From: Neoceratodus forsteri
Lineage: Eukaryota; Chordata; Ceratodontiformes; Ceratodontidae
Length of the DNA: 64,000 nucleotides
Reading direction: 5' to 3'
NCBI GenBank assembly: GCA_016271365.2
Contig: CM057458.1
Coordinates: 195,148,501-195,212,500, forward strand
Shown here: positions 20,702-30,565 of the stretch, in pieces
Position numbering within the stretch: position 1 is the stretch's first letter
How the letters are laid out: every line of letters starts with the position of its first letter
The notes under the pieces: generated by a model
What the model was told of the DNA's origin: nothing
The model's input: only the letters and a program-made list of their open reading frames with translations
The model's database searches: none
Program-made: the position numbers and the translations under genes

Positions 20702-22560
20702 ATAGAAACATAGAATGTGACAGCAGATAAGGACCACTTGGCCCACCTAGTCTGCCCATTTTCCTACCTAACAGATAAGCTGCAGATCCTAGTTAACCAA
20801 CAGGTTACTTCCTCCTACTCCCCACTAGGACTGCCTTATGGCTGTCCCATGCATTCTTGAATTCCCCCACTGTTCTTGACTCCACGACCTCCTCAGGAAG
20901 GCTGTTCCATGCATCCACAACCCTCTCTGTGAAAAAATACTTCCTCATATTGCCCCTGAGCGATCCCCCCTCTATCTTCAAATTGTGCCCCCTTGTTCTT
21001 GCACATCTCTTTTCCTGAAAGATGCTACCCTCTTAGACTTTGTTGATTCCCTTGAGGTACTTGAAAGTTTCTATCATGTCCCCTCTCTCCCTTCTTTCCT
21101 CAAGGGTATACTAACTGTACATATTAAGCTCCTTTAGTCTTTCTTTGTATGTCTTCTGGTGGAGACCCTGCATCATTTTGGTTGCCCTCCTCTAGACAGC
21201 CTTCACTCTGTCTATGTCTTTGCGGAGATGGGGTCTCCAGAACTACACACAGTACTCCAGATGGGGTCTCACCAACTGTCTGTACAGAGGGATAACAACT
21301 TCCTGTTTTCTACTATTGATGCCTCTCCCTATGCATTCCAGTATCCCCCCCGGCCTTTCTTACTGCCTTTTCACATTGCTTGCCCACCTTTAGGTCATCT
21401 GATATAATTACCCCCAGGTCCCTATTCATTTTTACTGTTGTCAGTATCTCACCCCCCTTTGTGTACTCTTCCCCTGGGTTTTGGTTTCCCAGGTGCATTA
21501 CCGTGTACTTCTTTGCATTGAATCTGAGCTGCCATACATCTGACCATTCTTCCAACCTTGCCAAGTCCCTTCTCATCCTTTCCACTCCATCTCTTGTATC
21601 AACCCTGTTGCAGATCTTTGTGTTGTCTGCAAAGAGACATACTTTTCCTTCCATTTCCTCTGCAATGTCACTTATAAAGACATTAAAAAGGACCGGTCCT
21701 AGTACTGAACCCTGCAGTACCCCGCTAGTTACGCTCCTTTCTTCACTGTGGACTCCATTTACTACTACCCTTTGCGTCCTGTTGTCTAGCCGATTTTTTA
21801 TCCAGGCTACCACATTGGGACCCACTCCAAGGCTGGCTAACTTGTGTATTAATCTTTTATGTGGGTCTTTATCAAATGCGTTGCTAAAATCTAGGTAGGC
21901 CATGTCCACAGCCCCTCCCTTGTCTACTACTTTAGTCACCTAGTCAAAGAAATTTGTTAGATTCGTCTGACACGACCTTCCCATCGTGAATCCATGCTGC
22001 CTTGGGTCCTATGCCCCTCTGGCCTCTAGGTACTCAACAATTCTTTCCTTCAGAAGTGATTCCATCATTTTCCCTACCACTGAGGTCAAACTAACTGGTC
22101 TGTAGTTTCCTGCCTCTGTCCTGCTCCCACTTTTGTGAAGAGGAATTACATCCACCCTCCTCCAGTCCTCAGGTACCACCCCATCCTCCCATGATTTGTT
22201 AAAGAGAGTAGACAGCGGTGTCATTAGTTCTACTCTTAGTTCCTTTAGAATTCTTGGGTGAATCCCATCAGGCCCCATTGCTTTATCCACTTTCAATTTT
22301 ATTAGTTCTTTCAGAACCCTTTCTTCTGTAAATGGACTGGTATAGACCCCTGTCTTCAGAGTATTTCTCTTGTTTAGTTTAGATACCTCCCCCTCCTCTT
22401 CCTTTGTGAATACTGAGCAGAAACATTCGTTCAGTATTCCTGCTTTTTCACTATCACCCTCCACCCACATACTCTCCCCTTTATTAAGCCTCAGTATCCC
22501 TCCTTTGGTCTTTCTTCGCTCCCTAATGTACCTATAAAAGGTCTTATCCCCCTTCTTAAC
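20702..22560 (-). mobile_element. CR1 LINE, 3' two-thirds of ORF2 plus 3' terminus
   Basis: The minus strand encodes ECFCSVFTKEEEGE, DKAMGPDGIHPRILKEL, VVPEDWRRVDVIPLHKSGS, NYRPVSLTSV, then MAYLDFSNAFDKDPHKRL, VLQGSVLGPVLFNVFISD, CLFADNTKICN (block C mutated from FADD to FADN at 21622-21633), RDLGVIISDDLKVGKQ and, after frameshifts, the C-terminal block. The 3' UTR ends TGGGCCAAGTGGTCCTTATC and CATTCTATGTTTCTA at 20702, the family's 3' signature. It is 5'-truncated at about 22560 next to a SINE. Confidence 0.85.
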
Positions 22561-22571
22561 AGAGTTGGGTG

Positions 22572-23045
22572 TTTACTTTTTGGCCCGGTGGTGCTGAGGG
22601 CTGAGGCACTGGACACCACACCTCGTGCCACGTTGGCGACCCAAGTTCTTACATGAGCCCAAGCCATCAGGGGTTGGTGGGGGGATAAGGATTAAACATC
22701 CGGTGGACTGCTCTTCTATCCCTGGGGAAGGATCCAGGGAGCAATCACTCTGCAGCGGCCCCCGGTGATGATCGGAGGCACTGCTAGAGCTGGCATAGAA
22801 GGATGGAGTGCGGCAGACATCGACACGTTTGTGCCAGTGGCCGCACTCCAGCTGCGAGCAGCCTGATGCGTGCAGTAATGGTTCCTCATCTGGCACGTGG
22901 GCAATAGGGGGTGCCCCTCTCAAAGACAGAGCTGCATATGCCAATTGAGCATGCTATGTCAGGGTCGGAGGTGGAGCTGAGCAGTGGCTGGATTGAAGGC
23001 AGGTCAGTGGCTGCTAGGGGGTAAAATATGTCATGTTAAAAATAA
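22572..23045 (+). mobile_element. Long tRNA-derived SINE, family A copy 3
   Basis: Head GGCCCGGTGGTGCTGAGG, then GAGGCACTGGACACCACACC, GGCGACCCAAGTTC (B box partly decayed), AAGGATTAAACATCCGGTGG and CTGGGGAAGGATCCAGGGAG. This is the family A block order on the plus strand. The A-rich end (GTTAAAAATAAAG) lies near 23035-23047. Confidence 0.6.
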
Positions 23046-23319
23046 AGTTTACTCTTTTAAAAAACAGTTCCTCCAAAAAGTGTACTGAAAAGAGCTAAGT
23101 TACTTTTTTTAACATCTGACTTATGAGAAAGCCTGAGTGCAAGAGGTGGTGAAGTGTGGTGCAACGAAAGGTAGACTTTGACTGGCACATGTGTGGGGCA
23201 AGGGAAACCCAGTGAAATAGCCATTATAACCAGCTTTTTATAACAGCAAAAAATAAAAAGGTTTCCCTATGGGGAAAAACACTCCCTGGTTATTATAAAA
23301 TAATATTTTTTTTTTCCAT

Positions 23320-23797
23320 TATAGATATACTGAGCACTAATTCCCACCCATTGCTCTTTGGCTCCATACAACCTTAACCTTGTTCATTACAACGCCAGGA
23401 CTTCTCTTCAACTGGAACTTTTGCAGCTTTAATAGCTATCCCCTCCCCTTCTGCTCTTCCTTTCCCTCCAAGTTACCTCTTTTTAGATTACTTTTTTATG
23501 AGGTTTGTCTGAGTGCGGTGGCTCGGGGTGCTGTAGGTCTTTCCCCTTGGGTACCCACCAGAAGCCTTTTTAGATCTATTTACTCTGGCCTGTGAATGTA
23601 CTGAACTTGCTCTAGATTTGTTTTAGCATGTATTATTAATGACACTGTACCATCTGTAAAACTTTTTTTATCCCTATTATTGTATGTATTATTACTGTTT
23701 TTACCTTTGTATTTGTTCTACCTGTCCAGGACCACCTTGAAAATGAGCTTGCTCAAAGGTGATATGCCTAGTTAAATAAAGTTTGATTGATTGATTA
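23320..23797 (+). mobile_element. L2-like LINE 3' UTR and tail
   Basis: TGTATTTGTTCTACC, CCAGGACCACCTTGAAAATG and GAGCTTGCTCAAAGG, ending in TTAAATAAAGTTTGATTGATTGATT (23773-23797), match the 3' end of the plus-strand element at 37680-37817. Only non-coding 3' UTR is present. The (TTGA)n tail is the family's terminal microsatellite. Start uncertain. Confidence 0.65.
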
Positions 23798-24679
23798 ACG
23801 GAAGTATACTTCATGTTTGAGTTATAACAATCTTTGCTTTTATTTGATAAATGAAATTATTGCTCAGTAGTAAGCTTAACCTTTATGAGCCAGAAGCTGT
23901 ATTCAAAACATTTGCACAAGCAAAAATGTTGTTCCTATACATTTCAAAATATATATATATATTTTTTTGGGGGGGTATTTCAAAATTTGCAGAAGTGACC
24001 TAATGCACATGCGTATGCTTTGGAAATCTGACCATATACGGTTCCAGCGTGGGGTATTCGGCCACACAGCTGGGAATGGTGAGATGCAGCAGTGTACTTA
24101 TAACTGTCATACAAATGCAGATCAGCTAAATAATTGTTTGTCAACATCTTGTATGTATAGTCAATTTATACCCACTGTGTGCGTAACACATGTAAACAGA
24201 GTTTACTTTGTATAAATTCACTTTAAAAGTTATGCACTTTTAGTAGGAGAAACACAAAAAATGGAAAAAGGGAGGGGCTGCTGCACGCTATATGAAGCCT
24301 ACCAGGCTGGGTGTGTCTTGCTTTCTCTCCCGACCATCATGATTGCTCTGATTTGAACATGTGTACTGGGTGAGGGGAGAAGGTGAACCTCCACCTTCCC
24401 ACCTTGCCACGATGAGGAAATCTGTGGGGGAATGGGGCATGGGATGTCGGTAGAAGTGATGGACAGCTAATGGGACAGGAGTGTCCTGCCTGTGGCAGCC
24501 CAGAAGGACAGTATATATTATATTGGTGGTATAGTGGCCATCACCCCCTGCCAAAAGGCAATGCCCCACAACCCCACTCCCCAAACATCAAAGCAAGCTT
24601 TTGACTGGCACAGCCCTCTTCACCACCATGGCCAACCACCAACTGCACTTACTGATTGCACTCTCAATAAGCGTGTAAA
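23798..24679. other. Unassigned sequence
   Basis: No gene or recognisable repeat. It has a short (TA)n/T/G tract at 23950-23975 (TATATATATATATTTTTTTG then a G run). Confidence 0.4.
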
Positions 24680-24723
24680 AGCTCAGTGTTGCAGAACAGA
24701 ATTTATAATTCCAGTTGTCCAAC

Positions 24724-24759
<36 letters not shown>

Positions 24760-25106
24760 ACGCGTCTGTGTTGGGGGGTGTAACTCTCTCAAGGCACAGT
24801 TGACTGCTTGGAATTCAGGGGCTTGCTTGCTGTAGTAAAGGATATAGAGATATAGATATATTCTACTTGATCCATTTGCAAAGGGAGGTGACTGCAAGGC
24901 TCCAGCTTGTGAATTTTACAGCTGTTATTTGTAAAAGTAATGGATGTTGTAAAGCTCCTTGCTCTGTTAAAGCTCCCTGTTGCAGAACAGAATTTATAAT
25001 TGCAGCTGTCCAACCAGAGTGTTTGTGTGTGGGGGGAGGGGCTCTCACCCTCTCAAGGCAGAGCTGACCACTTGGAATTCTGGGGCTTGCTTGCTGTAGT
25101 AAAGCT
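24680..25106 (+). repeat. Tandem segmental duplication, period about 290 bp
   Basis: GTTGCAGAACAGAATTTATA, AGTTGTCCAACCAGAGTGTG and CTTGCTTGCTGTAGTAAAG at 24688-24840 recur at 24976-25106 (GTTGCAGAACAGAATTTATA, AGCTGTCCAACCAGAGTGT, CTTGCTTGCTGTAGTAAAG). The first unit carries an expanded (GT)n tract (24728-24756); the second keeps a short GT/G-rich version. The 125 bp between the repeats (24841-24966) is single copy here. Confidence 0.8.
24728..24756 (+). repeat. (GT)n microsatellite
   Basis: About fourteen GT units followed by a CGCACGCG step, inside the first unit of the local duplication. Confidence 0.95.
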
Positions 25107-25636
25107 CTGTTTTGTATTGCTACTAAACTGTGATTTTGATTGTGCCTGCATAATTAGCCATGTGCTACTTTGTCAGTATTCAGTCAAAGTAATTTTATTT
25201 ATTTGGTTCAGAAAATACCTTTGAGTCATAGACTCATTTACAAAGGTTCCAAGTCACAGAGATGAGATACAAACTGACAGTAATAACAATTGCACAATGA
25301 AGGTTCAGGTTTGTTACAAAGAACAGCAAGGCTAACATTCGAGTGCTAGGAGTTACTTCGTCAGATCCTCCACCATACAGGTAGAATTGCAGATATGATA
25401 CAATTTCTAGGTTGAGATGCGAAGGGGGGGGGATAGTCAGGCCAGAGGCCATCGCCCGAGGTCCTGAACAGTGGAGAGGGAGGCGTCAGGGTTCAGGTGC
25501 AGTCGCAAGCATTTGAGTTCAGTAGGTGTTCCCTAAGGAGGGTTTTAAATGGTCTAAATCTAAGTTCATTTGCCAAGGAGGTGGGTAGGCTATTCAACCA
25601 GAGGGGGGCCCTGTAGCTGAAGGACCTTTGGAATAG

Positions 25637-26964
25637 TTAGGTGTGGCAGGAGGGAACTGAGAGGAGGTGTCTATCCGAGCTACAGGTGTGCTTCACCTTG
25701 AGATCTGGGTTGACTAAGGGGGTAAGCCCTATTGGTGAGAATCCAAGGGCAATTTTTTTAGCCATGAGGCAGGTACGGAACCTGATTCTGTTGTCAAGGT
25801 TAAGCCAACTGGTGGCACTATAAAGTAAGCAGGTGTGGGTGAGACGGTCACATCCCAGGACAAAGCGGCATGCTTTGTTTAGGGAGAGATGGAGTCTAAC
25901 TAGGGCTGATGTGCTTGCTGCACCATAAATCAGTAAGCCGTAATCAAGCAGTGAGAGGACCGAGGAGGAGACTGCTAGCCTGAGGGTGTCAGGGGTGAGA
26001 CAGTGTTTGAAGCGGTGCAGCAGCCCCAATCTTACATTCAGGGCCTTATACAGGTGGTGGATATGAAGCTGAAAGTTAAGCACAGGGTCCAAGGTGATGC
26101 CCAGGTATTTAAAGGAGGCACTAGTTCCAATGGGTTCTGATTTGCTGTTAGCACCTGAGGGCAGAGCTCCTTTCGGGTGTTCTGCAGGTGGGAGAAAAGC
26201 ATAACTTTGGTTTTAGTGTAGTTGAGAGTTAGGCAATGAGCAGAAAACCAGTACTCAGCAGAGGTGAAAGAGGACTGGAGGGAGCGGTGGAGTTTGAACG
26301 GGTCAGGGTTGGAGGAAAAAAGGACAGCATCTTCAGCGTACAGTAGGAGATTGTTAGGGCAGGACAAGGGGAGGGAGTTAAGGAAGAGGCTGAATAGTAG
26401 AGGCCCAAGAATGGACCCCTGCAGTACACCACAGAGGACAGGTAGACTATTGGAAACGGTGTTATCAATTTTGACCTGCTGGTATCTGTTCACAGGGTAG
26501 TCAGCGAACCAGCCCAGCGCATCACGGGAGAAGCCCAGATTATTCATGGTGGTTAGAAGGAGGGAGTGGTTAACAGTGTCAAATGCCTTTGTTAGGTCTA
26601 TGAAGACGGCACCAGAGATGTGGCCCTTGTCCAGAGCAGAGTGTATGTGTGTGGTAAGCTCTAGGAGGGCAGTGGTAGTGTTGTGTCCTTTGCGGAAGCC
26701 ATGTTGTTGTTTACAGAGAAGGTTGTATTTGCTGAGGTGATCAGTGAGCTGGTTTGATACAATCCGCTCTAAGGCCTTGGATAGAGGTGGGAGTATGGAG
26801 ATGAGGCAGTAGTCATTTGTGTTGGATCCATCCCCACTTTTAAAGATAGGGGTGATGGTGGCGGTTTTCCACTTGGAGGTGAATTTACCTAGACAAAGGG
26901 AGTGGTTTATAATGTGAGTTAGTGGGTAGAGGACATCTTGAAGGGTGAGTCGAAGGAGCTTCAT
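25637..26964 (-). pseudogene. L2-like reverse transcriptase with mutated YAED box
   Basis: RT blocks: TITPIFKSGDGS, QHGFRKGHNTTTALLEL, AVFIDLTKAFDTVNHSLL (block A intact), LCGVLQGSILGPLLFSLFLN (block B; usual VPQG changed to VLQG), LLLYAEDAVLFSS (block C; YADD changed to YAED at 26329-26340), LNYTKTKVML, then after a frameshift near 26060 LYKALNVRLGLLHRF, LLDYGLLIYG and NKACRFVLG. Loss of the first catalytic Asp predicts an inactive enzyme. Confidence 0.8.
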
Positions 26965-26966
26965 AT

Positions 26967-28420
26967 CTAGAGAGTCAGTACCATAGAAGGAGTGGGATAG
27001 CCCTTTTTTGAGGTACGGCTCCTCGGACTTGGGAGTAATTTGGCGCAGGTAGAAGGGAGGGGCTTCGGAAGAGGGAACGGGGGGCAGGATGAAAGTGGAT
27101 TAGAGAAATTAGAAGGGAGAACATGGCTGAGGTTAGTGAAGGCCTTATTGAAGGCCTCAGCAATTCGGGAAGGGTCACAGGTCAAGGAGCCTTCCACCAT
27201 GATCTGGTCAGGAACTGAGTTAGGGGCTTTACCACAGATTTCCCTAATGTTGTTCCAGAGCTTATGTCCAGAGCCCCAGGAGTAGGTTAAGGAGGATTTA
27301 TTGTATTCAGCTTTTGGTTTGTGCACAGCCCAGGTGCACTTGTTCCGAGCCTCTCTGTAATTTTGCTTATCAAGTGGGAGGCCTGTCTCATTGGCGAGTT
27401 GCCACCATGCATCTATGGACCACATTAAGGCCAGGAGGCAATCAGAGAACCAAGTTACCAGATTACCTTTGACCTTTCTTTTAGTAAGTGGGGCATATTT
27501 GTCACAAATATTATTGAAAACCAGGATGAAGAGGTCAAGGGCTCTATCAGGGTCAGAGGAATAAGTTATAAAGGACCAGTGCATAGCACCGAGGTGTGCT
27601 TTAAGAAGCGTTAGTTTACCAGGTCCCAGCCTGCACTGCGTTACTAATTTTGGAGGAGATCTCGGGGCTTTGCAGGTCCAGGAACAGAGGATGGGGGAGT
27701 GGTCACTAAGTGCATTTGGGAGAACGGTGACCTTAGTGATTTTATGAGGATGATTAGTGAAAATGAGGTCAAGCAGAGAGGAAAACCCAGTACGTAGGTC
27801 ACGTTGGGTGGGGGATGTAACCACTTGGGATAGGTCTTGGTCCGTGGCAGCGTCAATGAGTGGTGAGGTGTCCCTCCCTAGCCAATTGATATTGAAGTCC
27901 CCTAGTATTATCTTTTCCAAATGAGATGGGAGAGTGTTCAGATAGGACAGTATCGAGTGGAATGCTACCTTTTGGTCCCTGGGGGGGAAGTATACAGCAG
28001 TGATAAGGAGCGGGGTTTGGGAACGTCCCAAGGTAAATTTAAGTGTGAGTGCCTGTGGTCCTGGATCCAGCTGGGGAGTGAGGAGCAGCTGCTCATGTAG
28101 TATAGCCTTGCTGTAAATGGTGCAGTCACCCCCACGCTTACCCTGATGATCAGCACGGTAGAGTTTGTAGTCGGAGAGGGGATGAGTCAGGGATCTGAGG
28201 GGTAAGCCAGGTTTTGCCTATGGCTATGATGTCTGGCTGATACTGTAGTACCCAGCCCTGGAAGGTGTTCCACTTTTTTAAGGGACTGCAGACATTAAGG
28301 GAGGCAATAGGTAGCTCACAGGCAGGGGTTGGTTCGATGCCTGGGTACTGTAGGTCCAGGATTAGAGTGGACATTGCCTGACAAGAGAAGGAGGAGGAGG
28401 AATAGGAACCTAAGTGCATG
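26967..28420 (-). pseudogene. L2-like ORF N-terminus and APE endonuclease, broken
   Basis: The minus strand in one frame gives FLLLLLLSGNVHSNPGP; the next block (other frame) reads IASLNVCSPLKKW, IIAIGKTWLT (consensus ETWL; Glu changed to Lys here) and, from 28031, LLITAVYFPP, KIILGDFNINWLGRD, FSSLLDLIFTNHP and LPNALSDHSPILCSW. The order is standard for APE LINEs. The endonuclease segment 28031-26967 is a single open frame of 354 codons, which is long for a dead copy. The K substitution in the ETWL block would be expected to abolish nicking. Confidence 0.75.
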
Positions 28421-28936
28421 GTACCAGGGCTTTTTTTTGCTGCAGAGAGTGAGTCATTGTGAGCACACTGGGGTAGAGAATGTAGGAATGGGGAGGTTTA
28501 ATATACGAGGGGTACCAAGGATGAGGAATTGAAGTGAGGGGAGGGGGGCTGCACCTGTGATAGAGGGTGGTATGGCCGCCAAGTGCAGCCAAGCAAATGC
28601 AGTGTGATACGGCTACAGCGTAGGCCACAGGAGGTGATGGCGTGAATGTTATATGCACGGTCACATACACAGGATGGGGGTGAGAGGGGCCTCCCATGTG
28701 TTAGAGGGTAGCTTGGCAGCTCAGTTATTGTCTGACCCAAAAATGGGGAGAGTATTTGTGAAATGTAGTGGTTGGGGGGGGGTCAAGACAGTGGGTAGTA
28801 GAGAGCATAGCTGAAAAATTAGTGGATACATCCTAGTGGTAAGATTAGACATAGGAGGTAAGAGGAAGCCAGTACAAGGAAGTTTAGCAGCCCCTACTGG
28901 TGAGAGCGTATGAGCTGCAAGTGGGAAAGTGGGCTG

Positions 28937-28970
28937 ATTGGCTCACGTGCCATCCAAGTCGGCTATATAA
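28937..28970 (+). promoter_or_regulatory. Promoter-like cluster: inverted CCAAT, E-box, TATA
   Basis: ATTGG (28937-28941), CACGTG (28944-28949) and TATATAA (28964-28970) are spaced as in a polymerase II core promoter, predicting initiation near 28995-29000. It sits just outside the 5' end of the minus-strand LINE, pointing away from it and into the 88-bp repeat region. It could be an LTR or LINE-antisense promoter, or coincidence. Confidence 0.4.
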
Positions 28971-29035
28971 GGCACTGCCGACCAAGGGTGGTGGTGGGGG
29001 CAGTGGAGAGCCGACACGGAGCATCATCGGGGCCT

Positions 29036-29190
29036 AAAAATCCACAAGTCCTAGAGTTCTGTGAGAGTAGAGCTCCTCGTGGCAGCAACATACCTGGTGA
29101 AATTTGTTCAGGGTTGGGGGAGGACACCTTGATTCCTGTGGCCCTCTCGACCTCAGAGAACCTCTTGGGATTCAATGCACGCTGTGGAGG
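29036..29190 (+). repeat. Single copy of the 88-bp unit with its leader
   Basis: AAAATCCACAAGTCCTAGAG, GTGAGAGTAGAGCTCC and CATACCTGGTGAA match 30183-30250 (same leader, AAAATCCACAAGGCCTGGAG and so on). One unit follows (ACCTTGATTCCTGTGGCCCT, CTCGACCTCAGAGAACC). The two blocks look like ends or copies of one element separated by 29190-30180. Confidence 0.75.
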
Positions 29191-29289
29191 AAGCAGAGAT
29201 GTGGTAAGACTTTTTATATCATGGCAGGGGGGGCGGGGGGCTGTAGGCAAAATGATCAACATGGAGCATACACAGCCCGAGTAGCAGAG

Positions 29290-29640
29290 AACTGCAGGGT
29301 GCCTGGGAAGGGGGCTGTAAGCAATCAGGGCACCTTAGGGGAAGTATTATTAGTACAGTCAGAACACAGTCAAAACAGGGCTCTTGAAATTAAATTAGTA
29401 AGCTCTGTTGAGTCGGGACACATCTGAAACTAAATTATACATTCAGGGCAGGAAGATCACAGGGCTCTTAATAGCTGGAACTGAGACTCATGTAGAGTCA
29501 GAACACAGTCTTAAGCAGTGCTTTTACAGGGAATTATATGCCATTCAAGAGGAGATCCTTGCAGGAAATTAAAGACTGTAGTATCAGGACATAGTCTTAA
29601 CAGGGCTCTAACAGCAAGAGTTAAATAAACATTTTAAACA
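29290..29640 (+). repeat. Degenerate direct repeats (AGTCAGAACACAGTC...CAGGGCTCT)
   Basis: The motif GTCAGAACACAGTC followed by AACAGGGCTCT recurs near 29357, 29496 and 29589 in drifting form. It lies between the two 88-bp-repeat blocks and is probably the interior of the same element. Confidence 0.45.
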
Positions 29641-29687
29641 GCAGGCATACGTAATTTCGGGGAACGATAATACCTTAAGTAATGTAA

Positions 29688-30045
29688 AGGGAGGAACAGG
29701 GTGCAGGAAAACACTATTTTTACGCGAAAAAGATGTTTCAGGACTAGAGGGCATGGGATGAAGTTGGAGGGAGGACGATTCAGAGGAAACATGAGAAAGA
29801 ATTTCTTCACAGAACGGGTGGTGGACAAGTGGAACACCCTGCCAGAGGAAGTGGTGGGAGCTGAAACAATCACTGGATTTAAGAATGCATGGGATAGACA
29901 TAAAGGAATTCTAGAGGTCAGGGGTAAGGGGAAATAGACTTCTAGGAAAACAAACTGAACTTACAAGCTCAAATGGGCAGACTAGGTGGGCCATAGGCCC
30001 TTATCTGCCGACACTGTCTATGTATCTATGTATCTATGTTGTAAA
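29688..30045 (+). mobile_element. CR1 LINE 3' end
   Basis: Encodes GMKLEGGRFRGNMRKNFFTE and RVVDKWNTLPEEVVG, then FKNAWDRHKGI, the C-terminal block of CR1 ORF2. The 3' UTR reads GGGCAGACTAGGTGGGCCAT, CCTTATCTGCCGACACTG and ends in (TATGTATC)n at 30020-30040. Strongly 5'-truncated; inserted between the two halves of the 88-bp-repeat element. Confidence 0.85.
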
Positions 30046-30179
30046 GACCTTAAAGCACTGCTATAATAATAGGAAATTGTGCTTTAGAATCTAAAATTGA
30101 TTAAGCAGAAAACTATCTCCAGGCCTACGCCAACAGTACATTTCAGGTTACAAAGCAAGACGTAGAAATGGTGCCAAAT

Positions 30180-30565
30180 TCAAAAATCCACAAGGCCTGG
30201 AGTTCTGTGAGAATGTAGCTCCCTGTGGCAGCAGCGTACCTGGTGAAGTTCATTTGGGGTGGAGGAGGGCGCCTTGATTCCTGCGGCCCTCTCAACCTCA
30301 GGGACCCTCTTGAAATCTGATGCACGCTGGCAAAATTCATTTGGGGGTGGGAGAGGGAGCCTTGATTCCTGCGGCCCTCTCGACCTCAGGGACCCTTTTG
30401 GGATCAGATGCATGCTGGCGAAATTCATCCGGGGTGGGGGAGGGCACCTTGATTCCCACAGCCCTCTCGACCTCAGGGACCCTCTTGGGATCCGATGCAT
30501 GTGGCGAAATTCGTTCGGGGGTTGGGGAGGGCACCTTGATTCCAGCGGCCCTCTCCACCTCTAAT
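30180..30565 (+). repeat. 88-bp tandem repeat, about 3.7 units
   Basis: The core CCTTGATTCC-GCGGCCCTCTC starts at 30272, 30360, 30447 and 30534, giving spacings of 88, 87 and 87 bp. Each unit also has GACCTCAGGGACCCTCTTGG, GATGCATG-TGGC and GAAATTC-TT-GGGG. The open frames on both strands (about 100 codons) simply follow the repeat, so I do not call a protein. Confidence 0.9.

Larger units (their letters stand above)
25192..28880 (-). mobile_element. L2-like LINE, near full length, minus strand
   Basis: From the 5' side (about 28880) to the 3' tail TAATTTTATTTATTTGG (25192), the minus strand carries a 5' leader, a short hydrophobic N-terminus with a 2A-like motif (28352-28378), an endonuclease (28031-26967), an RT (26964-26038) and a C-terminal domain (to 25637). 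The 3' UTR ends ATGAGTCTATGACTCAAAGG, related to the tail at 38420. It is one of the better preserved LINEs in the window, broken by a few stops and frameshifts. Confidence 0.85.

Noticed and set aside
26967..28031. 354-codon open frame as a possible host gene
   Set aside because: It is the APE endonuclease of an L2-like LINE (GDFNINW, SDHSP) with its RT just downstream and a mutated catalytic block; not a host gene.
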